Origin: Planctomycetales bacterium | GTDB lineage: Bacteria > Planctomycetota > Planctomycetia > Planctomycetales > Planctomycetaceae | Direction: 5' to 3' | Assembly (NCBI GenBank): GCA_028285345.1 | Contig: JANQPT010000049.1 | Coordinates: 23,669-87,668, forward strand | DNA length: 64,000 nucleotides | Part shown: piece after piece, positions 35,747 through 44,879 of the stretch | Position numbering within the stretch: the first letter of the stretch is position 1 | How the letters are laid out: each line of letters begins with the position of its first letter | Translations under genes and position numbers: made by a program | Notes under the pieces: model-generated | What the model was told of the DNA's origin: nothing | The model's input: only the letters and a program-made list of their open reading frames with translations | The model's database searches: none

Positions 35747-37213
35747 TTAAGGCGAACGCGACATCCACGGAAGTCGCAGACTTGCCGACAACGGGGGCAA
35801 CAGCAACGATAGAGCGACAATTAAGGCAATCGGGGCCAGCAGTGTGACCACCAGCATCGCCGACAACCCACCCGCTTGACCGTAGTGCATGAAATTGTAT
35901 AGCCGCATCGGCGCCGGGTCCAATCCGGAGGGACGCAGCAGCGACGGCAACGTCGGATCAAGATAGGCCCACCAGCTGAGGAAAACGATCGACCAGAAGC
36001 GGCCGCGATATTTGAGCTGCCAGAGCAGTCGTCCCGCTGCAGCGCGTCCGGCTCGCGAGGGACTGCTGCGCGACAACGTCTCGGCGAGAAACAGAGACTC
36101 ACGCCGTCGCGCCGCCGCTTCCAATAACCGCAATAAGATCGCGCGCGGCAGTAAAAACAGCACCAACGCGGCGAACCACGGCAAGGGTGTGTCATACCAA
36201 CGGTTGAGGAACCGGGATTGAAACAGGGAGAGCACCGTCAGCCCGATCGTGAGCGCGCCGCAGAATCCCGGCAGCGACAGCACCACCGCCGTGGTGGTGC
36301 GGCACCACCCGAACTGAGTTCGCTGAGGCGCGCGAACCAGCCATCCCGACACGGCATATGTGGCAATTGACGCGGCCAGAGCCATCGCGATTCCGGCTGT
36401 GATCTCACGAAACAGACGGGGATTTCTCACGAGGACCGCCCAGCCCTCGACCGTTCCTTTGAAGACAATTTGAAACGGCACAATGCAGACCAGCAAAGTT
36501 CCGATCAACAGAAGTCCGCAGAGCAAACCGAAAATCCATCCCCGCGCGGTTCCCGCGGCCGTCCGTTGAATCCCACCTGCGGCGCGACTCTTGAGCAGTA
36601 TCGGCAGCACCATCGCGATCACGGCGACTTGGCAGAGCGTGGGAAGCAGCGCGTTCTGCAATGTCTGACTAAGCGGCAACCCTTGTGCCTGCTGGTCGAA
36701 CAGCCACACCGTCCAGGATGTCGCGTTGAGCAATGACACTAAGTCGATCTCTTGAAACGCCAACAAAAACATCAACAGCCCTGCCGGCAACACCGCCCGC
36801 CAGGAACCGCGCAACGAATATTCGAGCAGCGTTGCGAGTCGGCTCAAGGCGGATTGACTTGCCGGAATCGCCAGCCGCCGGCAGAAAAGCGCCTGAGGAG
36901 AAATCGGCGGGGGCGGCGCAAAATAAACGATTGCCGTTCCGGCCGGCAGCACCTTAAAAAAGAGGAGCAGCGCATAGAACAGTTCGTTCCATCGCGGGTG
37001 ATGGATCAGCGACAACGAAAAGTTGTAGTAGGCATAGCCGATCACTAAGTCGGGAGTGAAAAAGAGGGTCAATAGCACGGCCCACAACAAGGTTTGCATG
37101 CGGCCGCGCGCCGCCGAGAGCAGACGGCTCAGCGCGAAGCAGACCGGAACGGCACAAACGGCAATCAGCGCACTCCGCAGAAGAGTCCAGCCGCATGCCT
37201 CCGCCAGACTCAC
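35747..37213 (-). CDS. Iron(III)-type ABC importer permease
   Basis: 488 residues, about twelve helices in two halves, as in FbpB/ThiP-like permeases that carry both membrane domains in one chain. The start is GTG 37213, overlapping the binding-protein stop by 4 nt, with GGGGAG 8 nt upstream; this fixes the start against a longer upstream frame. The coupling EAA-like loops are weakly visible (SRLATLLEYSLRGSWRAVLPA and LLRLLEAAARRRESLFLAE). Works with the lipoprotein at 37210-38292 and the ATPase of the next gene. Confidence 0.84.
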   Translation of the reverse strand: MSLAEACGWTLLRSALIAVCAVPVCFALSRLLSAARGRMQTLLWAVLLTLFFTPDLVIGYAYYNFSLSLIHHPRWNELFYALLLFFKVLPAGTAIVYFAPPPPISPQALFCRRLAIPASQSALSRLATLLEYSLRGSWRAVLPAGLLMFLLAFQEIDLVSLLNATSWTVWLFDQQAQGLPLSQTLQNALLPTLCQVAVIAMVLPILLKSRAAGGIQRTAAGTARGWIFGLLCGLLLIGTLLVCIVPFQIVFKGTVEGWAVLVRNPRLFREITAGIAMALAASIATYAVSGWLVRAPQRTQFGWCRTTTAVVLSLPGFCGALTIGLTVLSLFQSRFLNRWYDTPLPWFAALVLFLLPRAILLRLLEAAARRRESLFLAETLSRSSPSRAGRAAAGRLLWQLKYRGRFWSIVFLSWWAYLDPTLPSLLRPSGLDPAPMRLYNFMHYGQAGGLSAMLVVTLLAPIALIVALSLLLPPLSASLRLPWMSRSP

Positions 37214-38292
37214 TGCCCATACTCCCCTTGAAGCCAAGCGAGGCACTGATTTCGCGCATCGTTAAGAACCCGCAGGTCGTAACCCCGCTCAACCCAAGGC
37301 AAAAGCTGCGTGACGTCGTCGGGAAGTCTCTGCTCATCGACCGGCCCCAGGGGCACTTGCCGCGATTTCGAATTCGCCAGGGCCAATTCGGTTTCCGCCG
37401 AGAGCAGAAAATCGACCAGCTTGCGCGCTTCATCTCGATGCTGTGTGCCTTCAATGATCGCGACCGTATTGGGGATGCAAATTGTCTGTTGGTTTTCCAG
37501 CGTGACCGGCACCATCGCCACAGGACTGCCGTCATCGACCGCTAGAAAGAAATCATCGGTGTCGGTCAAACCCCAATGGCAGACACCTTGAGCGACCAAG
37601 TTTTTGACGGTGGCATTGCCGGTGACGACGCGGATGCCTCGCTTGAGCAAATCGGCGTTCCACGATTTGAGTTTGTCCGTGCCCCAGAGGTGCCAATAGA
37701 CGCAGTATTGCGTGAGAGTCGTCCCGTACAGCGGTTTGGCGATCGCCGTCTCCGAGAGGTCTCCTTTCCACGCCTCGTCGATCGCGTCGGCGGTCGCCTG
37801 CATTTCGTTGGTGTTGACAATGTAGACGCGAAACCGAGCGGCGAAACCGGCCCAATACGCTTCCGCATCTCGGTAGATTTCGGGAATGCGGTCGAAGCCC
37901 GATCCGCGATACGATTGGAGCACTCCCTGGTGTTTCAAATGCAGCGTGCCGAGCAGTTCGTTGTTCCAAAACACGTCACAGCGAGGATTGTCCTTCTCGC
38001 GGACGAGTTGCTGGACCAGTCCCAGCGATTTTGTCGCCTCAGTGTCATACCGCGGCGAGACTTGGATGCCGGTCTGCTCGGTAAACTTTTGCAGGATTTC
38101 GTCGGCATACAACGAATCGTGAGCACAGTAGACGACCAACGGTCCGGGGCGGTTGTCATTTGTGCATCCACCGAGCAGGCCGATACACAACAGAGCAAGG
38201 AGAGCCGGCAACCGCCGCAGTGCAGAGCGCGATCGCGGCGGTTTCAGGCGGTGGTCTTGACTCCGGGCGCTTCGTGCACACTCTCGCGGCAT
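37210..38292 (-). CDS. Iron(III)-type ABC substrate-binding lipoprotein
   Basis: 360 residues with a basic N-terminus, a hydrophobic stretch LPALLALLCIGLLGGC and a lipobox (LLGGC) placing the lipid-modified Cys near residue 43. The mature part begins VVYCAHDSLYADEILQKF and has FYxT-like FEQTGIQV elements typical of FbpA/FutA-like proteins that bind ferric iron or related ligands; Tyr ligands cannot be proven by eye. First gene of the importer set, overlapping the permease by 4 nt. Substrate could also be another anion or thiamine-like compound. Confidence 0.82.
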   Translation of the reverse strand: MPRECARSARSQDHRLKPPRSRSALRRLPALLALLCIGLLGGCTNDNRPGPLVVYCAHDSLYADEILQKFTEQTGIQVSPRYDTEATKSLGLVQQLVREKDNPRCDVFWNNELLGTLHLKHQGVLQSYRGSGFDRIPEIYRDAEAYWAGFAARFRVYIVNTNEMQATADAIDEAWKGDLSETAIAKPLYGTTLTQYCVYWHLWGTDKLKSWNADLLKRGIRVVTGNATVKNLVAQGVCHWGLTDTDDFFLAVDDGSPVAMVPVTLENQQTICIPNTVAIIEGTQHRDEARKLVDFLLSAETELALANSKSRQVPLGPVDEQRLPDDVTQLLPWVERGYDLRVLNDARNQCLAWLQGEYGQ

Positions 38293-38304
38293 CGATCGTA
38301 TCCT

Positions 38305-39909
38305 TTACTTGTTCGACTGATCCTTGTCACCGTCGTCGAGTGAATCGAAGTAGCTCTTGATCCCGTCCAAGTAGCCGGGCGGAATCTGCTCTTTGACGAT
38401 TGCTTCCGCGACTCCCTGTTTGACCTTTTGGATTGACTCGCGATATTCCTGCTTGGCGTCGCCGCGGTCGCTTAAGCCCTTGTCTTTGAGGGTCAGCAGC
38501 ACTTTTCCGGGTCGGATCTTTGCCGGCGATTTCTCGTTGACGAACGTTGAATCCTCGTCGTCGTTTTCTTCAACGGTTCCACCGCGGCCATTTTGATCAC
38601 CGCCCGTTCCGTTGCCGTCTCTCTGCGCCAATAACTGCTCGTAATACTCTTCGTAATCTTCGAGTGACTGGAATTCCTCCATCCCTTCGCCGTCGAGTTC
38701 GCCTTTGCCGTTGACCTGCTTGGCCTGCTGAATTGCCTCCAGTGCCTGCTCCAAATTCTCCAGGTCTTTCGCAGACTGGGCGATTTCCCGAAGTTCCATT
38801 TTCGTGAGATCCATCGATTCCGAGAGCGCCTCTAAGGCTTCGGTTGACAAACCTTCGCGCTTGGACGCTTCAAGCTGTTTCATTGCCCGTTTCACAGCGG
38901 CTGCCAGCGGTTTGGAATCCAACTTGCTCGACGCCAACTCTTCCATATCGCGCAGACGCTGTTTGATCTTCTCCCGCATTTCCGCTTTCTTCACCGGGTC
39001 CTTGGTCTTGGCCAGTTTCTGGAGTTCGGCCTTGATCAGGTCGATCTCTTTTTGCAGGCTCTCCGTCGAACCGTCCTGCAACTCGCGGGTCCATTTGACA
39101 AGTTTGGCCTTCTTGATGCCCCCGAAGTTCTGGTTGGAGTCTTCGGACTTGCTGAATAGATCTTTGAGCTTCTTGTTATTGAGTTTGCGCCACTTCTCGC
39201 CCAGCTTTTTCTGATGCTCGGCCAGCTTCTGCGCGTTGCCTTTGCGGTCCTCGCGTTTCGCGGTTTGAAAGGCCTTCTTGAGGTCCTCAATCGCTTTTTC
39301 GACCTGCTTGGACTCTTCGCTGAGGCCGTCGCCTTTTTTCTTCAGTTGTGCCGTCCGCAGTTTGGTTGCCTTGCGGCTCTCCTGCAAATCTTTCTTGCGA
39401 TTCTCCTCAGCTTGCGCGGCCTGCACATCCCCGAATGGATCGAATTGTGGGAACCACAACGTCGCGGCCAACAGCACCCCCAAAGTCACCGCGGAATTCA
39501 GCAGCCGCCGCTGCCAGGTGAACGGCACGACAGAATCGGGCTTGATTTCTGATGCATGCTGCTCCGCGTCGCGCGCCACGAGCGGCTTGTACTCGCCGGG
39601 GGACTTCTCCAGCAACGTCGCCGTTAGGTACAGGTCCTTCGTTCCGCTGCGCTGATCCACCAGACGGGCCAATTCCGGATCAGTCGGCCGCCGATAGAGC
39701 AGAAATCCCAAGACCAAAGCGCCGGCGGGGATTGCCAAGAGCGTGTAGGGATCAATTCGGCTGGGAAACTTTCCAGTGAGCCGAAAGGTCAACAGCACTG
39801 CCGCGTAGAGACCCGCTAACACATAAAACGAAACGTAGCAGCGGCGTCCAAACAGCGCCAGCCGTTGACGCAGCCCTACTTGCTTGAGCATTTGAGCCGT
39901 TTCCGTCAT
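38305..39909 (-). CDS. Membrane-anchored coiled-coil protein
   Basis: 534 residues from ATG 39909 with GGAG upstream. Two helices near 26-44 and 56-72 and a third near 138-155; then about 270 residues of heptad-rich, Lys/Glu/Leu helix (ESKQVEKAIEDLKKAFQTAK) that should form a long coiled coil, an acidic Gly/Asn linker and a C-terminal helical cap (YLDGIKSYFDSLDDGD). The layout recalls DUF4175-like proteins that accompany MoxR loci, but I cannot confirm homology. In the same run as the vWA/MoxR genes, so perhaps a scaffold. Confidence 0.7.
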   Translation of the reverse strand: MTETAQMLKQVGLRQRLALFGRRCYVSFYVLAGLYAAVLLTFRLTGKFPSRIDPYTLLAIPAGALVLGFLLYRRPTDPELARLVDQRSGTKDLYLTATLLEKSPGEYKPLVARDAEQHASEIKPDSVVPFTWQRRLLNSAVTLGVLLAATLWFPQFDPFGDVQAAQAEENRKKDLQESRKATKLRTAQLKKKGDGLSEESKQVEKAIEDLKKAFQTAKREDRKGNAQKLAEHQKKLGEKWRKLNNKKLKDLFSKSEDSNQNFGGIKKAKLVKWTRELQDGSTESLQKEIDLIKAELQKLAKTKDPVKKAEMREKIKQRLRDMEELASSKLDSKPLAAAVKRAMKQLEASKREGLSTEALEALSESMDLTKMELREIAQSAKDLENLEQALEAIQQAKQVNGKGELDGEGMEEFQSLEDYEEYYEQLLAQRDGNGTGGDQNGRGGTVEENDDEDSTFVNEKSPAKIRPGKVLLTLKDKGLSDRGDAKQEYRESIQKVKQGVAEAIVKEQIPPGYLDGIKSYFDSLDDGDKDQSNK

Positions 39910-39944
39910 GAGCACACTCCAGCCATTGTTTGCAGCCTGCGAAA

Positions 39945-41648
39945 TCACGGGGACGTGGATGCGTCCACGCTCTCTGATGTCGATGTCTCGCCAGCCGGCG
40001 TTTGTCTACTATTCTGACTCCCGCCGGCGTTTTGATCAACCTGCGCCGCCTCTTCAACGTCGATCAATCCGTCGCCGTCCCGGTCGATTTTCTCAAACGT
40101 GGCGCGCGGCCCCAAGAACTCGCGCCGGGAAATATCGCCGTCTCTGTTACGATCCATCTTTTGAAACCAAACTGGGGCGGACTGATCCTCCGCCGGGCGG
40201 CGGGCCTGCATATTGACTTGATTTGCGGCCATTTCCGGTCCGGAAAACAGCAGCGATTCTCCGACTCCGAACGTCAGCTTGTATTTGTTGGGAACTTCGG
40301 TCAATGCCAGACGTCCGTCGCCGTTGGCATCCCATTCCCGGAGCTGCACCATCGCCGTCTGAAATTCGCGCGGGCTCAACCGGCGGTCGATGTTCTTATC
40401 GAGCGTCTCAAACAGGCTCTTGCCATCCTTGGCGACGGTCAGTTTTGCTTGATGCCGCGTCAGCGACGATTGCTGATTCACGTACGCCGTCACTTCCGCC
40501 CGCTGAACCATTCCATCCTGATTCCGATCAACGGCTTTGAATTGCGCACGCGGCAACTGCAGGCCGCCGAATTCATTCTCGTCCAGATAGCCATTCTTAT
40601 CGGCGTCGGATTGCAGAAATCTTAGTTTGAACATCTGGCGGTCGTCGAAAGCGCGGACTCTGGCCCGTTCGGTATCGAGGAGAATTTCGATCCCGGAAAT
40701 CATCAGCCGCAACCGTCCACGCCGCTCCGGCATGATTGTCACGTCCGAGTCGTTCTTCAGCGGCGTGATTTTCAAACGCGGCCGGCCCTTCGTCTGCAAT
40801 TCGATCAACAGTTCCAGGTGTGGAATCGGTTCCTGCACAAATGGGGTCAATTCCGCCAGTCCGAGTTCACCGTTCCCATTCTTATCAAGCCGATCGAACG
40901 CCTGCTGAGAAATTCCCAACTCCCGCCGCTGCAATCGCCGCTTCATTCCATTGCCCGCTTGATCCGAATCGTAGTAGCGCATCAATTTGAAGGCGACGTC
41001 GCTCTGCCAGCGGCTGTTGTCGAGCGCGATCAACAACGAACCTCCAGCCGCCGTGTCGGTACCAGCTTGCGGCATCAGCGGGGTAAACTCCATCGCACTG
41101 AGTGTTTCATCGTCGTCGATGTCCCGTTGTGCGAGACGCCGCCGCGTGGCGAGGATCTCCTCGTGCGTCACCATACCGTCGTCGTTGTTGTCAAATCGGC
41201 CAAACAGGCCGACGTCTAACCGCCGCCGGTCGGCACCGCGCTGCAGCGACAGCGGGTTGCCGACGCTCTCGCGCACAAACGCTCGTAATTCGGCCGGCTC
41301 GATCTGCTCGTTCGCATTGCGATCGATTTCCTCAAACTTGATCGGCGTCGACTGCAGGGCGTCGCGAAAACGAGCGCGGGGTGGAATTCGTTCAGCCTCC
41401 TTCTCATCAAGTTTGCCATCCGTGTCGGCATCGAGCGCCGCAAACAGGCTCTCCGACAGTACGTCCGGCAGTTCGCGAAAGCCGCGACCATTGATGGTGA
41501 TATGCAGGCGGATGAACAGCGGATGTTTCGGCGCGAGAAAGATCAAATCCTGAGTGTCACTGGATTCCGCATTTGAAGCGTCCGCCGCCGAAAGCACTCC
41601 CGTGCCCGGCACAACAATTGCCAACAGGATTGCCGGCAGCCATTTCAT
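39945..41648 (-). CDS. Secreted multi-EF-hand protein
   Basis: 567 residues with a signal peptide (about 22 residues, ends VLSAA). At least ten EF-hand loops are visible, for example DADTDGKLDEKE, DNNDDGMVTHEE, DKNGNGELGLAE, DADKNGYLDENE, DANGDGRLALTE, DRNRDGDISRRE and DRDGDGLIDVEE. Two are weak (DRNANEQIEPAE, DKNIDRRLSPRE). Calcium binding outside the cytoplasm is likely. It overlaps the DUF1501 gene by 4 nt, a pairing frequent in planctomycetes. Confidence 0.88.
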   Translation of the reverse strand: MKWLPAILLAIVVPGTGVLSAADASNAESSDTQDLIFLAPKHPLFIRLHITINGRGFRELPDVLSESLFAALDADTDGKLDEKEAERIPPRARFRDALQSTPIKFEEIDRNANEQIEPAELRAFVRESVGNPLSLQRGADRRRLDVGLFGRFDNNDDGMVTHEEILATRRRLAQRDIDDDETLSAMEFTPLMPQAGTDTAAGGSLLIALDNSRWQSDVAFKLMRYYDSDQAGNGMKRRLQRRELGISQQAFDRLDKNGNGELGLAELTPFVQEPIPHLELLIELQTKGRPRLKITPLKNDSDVTIMPERRGRLRLMISGIEILLDTERARVRAFDDRQMFKLRFLQSDADKNGYLDENEFGGLQLPRAQFKAVDRNQDGMVQRAEVTAYVNQQSSLTRHQAKLTVAKDGKSLFETLDKNIDRRLSPREFQTAMVQLREWDANGDGRLALTEVPNKYKLTFGVGESLLFSGPEMAANQVNMQARRPAEDQSAPVWFQKMDRNRDGDISRREFLGPRATFEKIDRDGDGLIDVEEAAQVDQNAGGSQNSRQTPAGETSTSESVDASTSP

Positions 41649-42976
41649 GCCAGGACCTCTTTAATCGGTTCCGCCTCCGGATCGACGATCCGGATCGGCC
41701 TTCCAACGTTGGACATGTTTTGTCCGCTCGCATCAATGCCGAGAGCGGCGCAAATCGTCGCCAGAAAATCGCCCGTCCCCACCGGGGAATCGGCGACCTT
41801 CATGCCGTCAGCTTCGGTCTTGCCGTAGGCTTGGCCCCCCTTGATTCCGCCGCCCGCCAACACCGCCGACCATGCGGCCGGAAAATGGTCGCGCCCGGTA
41901 TTGGCGTTGATCAGCGGCGTCCGCCCGAATTCCCCCATCCAGACGATCAATGTCGTCTCCAACAAACCCCGCTGTTTGAGATCTGTCATCAACGTCGCCC
42001 AGGCGGGATCGAGCACTTCACTTAGCGATTGCACCGACTCGAAGTTGTTTTGATGCGTGTCCCAACCCAAGACGCCTTCACCGGCGCTGCTTAGTGAGAC
42101 TTCGACAAACGGGACGCTCCGCTCGACGAGCCGCCGGGCTAACAAGCATCCTTGTCCGAATTGGTTGCGGCCGTAGCTGTCGCGGAGTTCATCCGGCTCG
42201 CTGCCGAGATCGAATACCGACGCCCCGCCCGACCGCATCATCCGCACGGCGCGCTGGTAGGCCGATTTGTGGCTGTCGACCGCCAAACCATCGCGCTGCG
42301 CTCGAAACCGGCTTTCCACGTCCTCCAGCAGTTTCAGCCGTGCGTCTGCCTGAGCGACGTCGACGTTCGTCGGCAATTCCAGGTTTTCGACCGACAGAGA
42401 ATAGTTGCCCTCCTCCATCGGTTGCCCTCCCGGTTGCGCCGCGCCGACGACGAGCGGCGAATATTGCGGGCCGAGAAATCCCGGTCCGAACGCCGCCGGA
42501 CTCAGCGCCCGCAGCGGGGCGATGCTGATGAAATTAGGTAACTCCGCATCGGGCCGCGCCAATTCCTTGGAGAGGAGCGAACCGATGGTGGGGTAATGGA
42601 TCGGACCTTGCGGGAGATGCCCGGTCCGCATCTGATAGGTCGCCCGCGAATGGTCCCCCTCCTTGGTGCTCATGGAACGGATTAGCGCGAGCTTGTCCAT
42701 CTGTTGAGCAAGTTCCGGCAGGTGCTCGCTGATGCGAATCCCCGGCACGGTGGTGTCAATCTCTTTGAATGAGCCGCCGTTTTTGTGGCCCGGCTTGAGA
42801 TCGAACGTGTCCATCTGGCTGGGACCGCCCGGCATCCAGAGCAGAATGCACGAACGCATTGGTTGCTTCGCCTCAGCGGTTTCCGCTGCCAAGAGCGGCA
42901 GCCACCGCGACAACGAACACCCTGCCAGCCCGCCGGCCATTAATTGCAGTAATTCTCGCCGCGAAAAGTCTCTCAT
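41645..42976 (-). CDS. DUF1501 protein (sulfatase-like fold), Tat-type signal
   Basis: 443 residues. The N-terminus SRRELLQLMAGGLAG is a twin-arginine signal. The body has the DUF1501 landmarks: CILLWMPGGPSQMDTFDLKPG, ALIRSMSTKEGDHSRATYQM, TLIVWMGEFGRTPLIN and GRDHFPAAWSAVLAGGGI. These resemble the alkaline phosphatase/sulfatase metal sites. The family is expanded in planctomycetes and of unknown reaction. First gene of the long minus-strand run; ATGA overlap with the EF-hand gene. Confidence 0.92.
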   Translation of the reverse strand: MRDFSRRELLQLMAGGLAGCSLSRWLPLLAAETAEAKQPMRSCILLWMPGGPSQMDTFDLKPGHKNGGSFKEIDTTVPGIRISEHLPELAQQMDKLALIRSMSTKEGDHSRATYQMRTGHLPQGPIHYPTIGSLLSKELARPDAELPNFISIAPLRALSPAAFGPGFLGPQYSPLVVGAAQPGGQPMEEGNYSLSVENLELPTNVDVAQADARLKLLEDVESRFRAQRDGLAVDSHKSAYQRAVRMMRSGGASVFDLGSEPDELRDSYGRNQFGQGCLLARRLVERSVPFVEVSLSSAGEGVLGWDTHQNNFESVQSLSEVLDPAWATLMTDLKQRGLLETTLIVWMGEFGRTPLINANTGRDHFPAAWSAVLAGGGIKGGQAYGKTEADGMKVADSPVGTGDFLATICAALGIDASGQNMSNVGRPIRIVDPEAEPIKEVLA

Positions 42977-43241
42977 CGCCGCTTCCCTCGATCGCCCAGA
43001 GAAGATCGTGTTGCCACGTGATGTGCAACTGCTATTTTAACAGACAAGATGCTGCGATTGCGGAAATCTGTCTATGAATGCCGCCGTTTTTGCGGGATTG
43101 ACGATATCAAAAGGCCTGCACAGTCCGACGTTGGCTATTATTCGCGCTGAGCATCCTGTAAACAAGAGCGATTGCTGAGGGCAGACGGCGGTCAGAGAAT
43201 ACCGACCATTATCCGCATTGCAACGAAATCGGCCCGGAGAG
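42977..43241. promoter_or_regulatory. Divergent promoter region of the 31-kb run and the propeller gene
   Basis: 265 nt between divergent genes, AT-richer near 43030-43060. It must hold a promoter for the long minus-strand series. No convincing -35/-10 pair or operator was found by eye. Confidence 0.35.
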
Positions 43242-44294
43242 ATGTGCTCGAAGTCCCTTTGTTCACAAGCGGTTCGCTTAATTGTGCTACTCGCTGTGCT
43301 GGCGAGTACCGCCGATCCTCGCGCCGTCTTGGCCCAAGACACGCCGCAGCCGTTTCGCACGTTCGAAAAGTCGAACCGCATTCTGCTCGATGTGGGCGAA
43401 AAGGGGAAGTTTGACTCGACGCAGGCCAAGTACCCCAGCGTGCTAAAAGTCGGTGACGAGTGGTGGATGTGGTACAACGGCCGCACCGACGACCGCTTCA
43501 CCGGTTCAATCGGCCTGGCGACCAGCCCAGACGGCCTGCAGTGGACCAAACAGCACGGCGGCAACCCGGTCTTCGAGCATGGTGCAACCGGAGCGTTTGA
43601 TTCAACGAAGGTCGACCATCCGTCCGTGCTCTACTTCGACGGCAAGTTTCACATGTGGTACACCGCCGGCGACGACCGCAGCCGTTACACAATCGGGTAC
43701 GCCGCCAGCACGGACGGCGTTCGCTGGACGCGACAGAACAATGTCCGCCCGGTCTTGGGCCCCGGCAAGGCCGGCCGGTTCGACGATCAAGTCGTGCTGC
43801 ATCCGGCGGTCTTGCGCGATCCCACCGGCCTGCTGCACATGTGGTACAACGGTGTCGGCCCGCAAAAATCGTTTCGCGTGGGGCACGCAACCAGCCGCGA
43901 CGGCATTCATTGGACGCGAAGCAACCAAGGCAACGCGGTGCTCAATCCCGGCGTCGTCGGAGATTTCCGCGAAGGGTACGTCTACAACGTCTTTGTGATG
44001 CTCGATGAGGGCAGATTTCACATGTGGTACAGCGCATGGACGGTCGACGACCGCAAGACCGGCCCCAACCACAACGGCATCATCCACGCGGTCAGTTCCG
44101 ACGGCGACACCTGGCAAAAGGACTCCGTCCCGACGCTCACCAACGGCCCGCCGAACAGCCTCGACGAATACGCCTGCTTCGCCTGCTACGTCGTTAAACG
44201 GGAAGGCGACTTGTGGATGTATTACTCAGCCGGGTCCGCCAGCACCGGTGGGCCGTATCGGGTTTCATTGGCGGTATCGCGGCGCCCGCGATGA
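43242..44294 (+). CDS. Secreted glycosidase-like five-bladed propeller protein
   Basis: 350 residues from ATG 43242 (a TTG at 43218 is an alternative). Signal peptide of about 32 residues. Five repeats with a MWY or MYY core (WWMWYNG, FHMWYTAG, LHMWYNGV, FHMWYSAW, LWMYYSAG), each followed by S.DG..W, form the five blades seen in GH43/GH32-like and related families. Catalytic acids cannot be placed confidently. Likely binds or cleaves glycans outside the cytoplasm. Transcribed alone; a REP lies 11 nt after the stop. Confidence 0.78.
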   Translation: MCSKSLCSQAVRLIVLLAVLASTADPRAVLAQDTPQPFRTFEKSNRILLDVGEKGKFDSTQAKYPSVLKVGDEWWMWYNGRTDDRFTGSIGLATSPDGLQWTKQHGGNPVFEHGATGAFDSTKVDHPSVLYFDGKFHMWYTAGDDRSRYTIGYAASTDGVRWTRQNNVRPVLGPGKAGRFDDQVVLHPAVLRDPTGLLHMWYNGVGPQKSFRVGHATSRDGIHWTRSNQGNAVLNPGVVGDFREGYVYNVFVMLDEGRFHMWYSAWTVDDRKTGPNHNGIIHAVSSDGDTWQKDSVPTLTNGPPNSLDEYACFACYVVKREGDLWMYYSAGSASTGGPYRVSLAVSRRPR

Positions 44295-44305
44295 ATCGAT
44301 GACCC

Positions 44306-44326
44306 GTAGGTCCGGCTGTGCCGGAC
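44306..44326 (+). repeat. REP element, left arm of BIME 1
   Basis: GTAG then GTCCGGC-TGT-GCCGGAC (7-bp stem). Identical to 44768-44788; starts 87 nt before the inverted REP at 44393. Confidence 0.85.
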
Positions 44327-44392
44327 GATTGCAGGGTGTGAATTGTAGTTGATCGTAAACCGTGGAATGGAGATCAGCTATTCACAAGCAGC

Positions 44393-44413
44393 GGCCGGTA
44401 CAACCGGCCCTAC
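44393..44413 (-). repeat. REP element, right arm of BIME 1
   Basis: On the minus strand GTAG then GGCCGGT-TGT-ACCGGCC. The TAG of its head is the stop codon of the LMW phosphatase gene. Identical to 44855-44875 and 45462-45482. Confidence 0.85.
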
Positions 44414-44754
44414 AGGACTGGCGTGCCGATGTGAGGCGTGAGCTTTCTCTGGAGGATCGCGACAAGCTCCGCCGCCATGAAGTCGTACTCATCCTCGATA
44501 TCGAGGCAGATTACTTTTTTGTGCTGCAACTCATCGCAGAATCGAAGCATGAGGTGCCACTGGACTCTGCGGTCCATCACGAAAATCGTATCGGCCCACT
44601 GCAATACGGTCTCTTCGACTTGAGATCGGGCAGACGGGCTGAATCCCGCGGAACGGACTTCAACGTCCGCTACCTGCTGATACATCCTTTCAGCCGTCGG
44701 ACTTCGCTGCTGATTGCCTTCGCAGACGAACAGGATATGACGTTTCGAGGTCAT
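44410..44754 (-). CDS. Low-molecular-weight protein tyrosine phosphatase-like protein
   Basis: 114 residues. The active-site loop CEGNQQRSPTAE fits C(x)5R-S near residue 11; VEVRSAGFSP and WADTIFVMDRR follow as in LMW phosphatases. The usual general-acid DPD/IPD region reads DIEDEYDFM near residue 85, keeping acidic residues. Shorter than classical LMW-PTPs (about 150) but typical of the small prokaryotic branch. The gene lies between two 108-bp REP pairs, and its stop codon is formed by one of them. Acts in the cytoplasm on phosphotyrosine or a small molecule; target unknown. Confidence 0.85.
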   Translation of the reverse strand: MTSKRHILFVCEGNQQRSPTAERMYQQVADVEVRSAGFSPSARSQVEETVLQWADTIFVMDRRVQWHLMLRFCDELQHKKVICLDIEDEYDFMAAELVAILQRKLTPHIGTPVL

Positions 44755-44767
44755 GATGTGACGTTGT

Positions 44768-44788
44768 GTAGGTCCGGCTGTGCCGGAC
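44768..44788 (+). repeat. REP element, left arm of BIME 2
   Basis: Same sequence as 44306-44326. It lies 13 nt upstream of the phosphatase start codon and starts 87 nt before its inverted partner at 44855. Confidence 0.85.
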
Positions 44789-44854
44789 GATTGCGGCGTG
44801 CGAATTCTTAATAATTGACAATTTGGTAATTAAGCACGATCAATGACAAACTGC

Positions 44855-44875
44855 GGCCGGTACAACCGGCCCTAC
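44855..44875 (-). repeat. REP element, right arm of BIME 2
   Basis: Same sequence as 44393-44413; ends 4 nt from the RAYT stop codon. Confidence 0.85.
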
Positions 44876-44879
44876 GAAA

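Noticed and set aside
38305..39909. Smc/RecN-type ATPase because of the long coiled coil
   Set aside because: No Walker motifs; the N-terminus is made of membrane helices instead.
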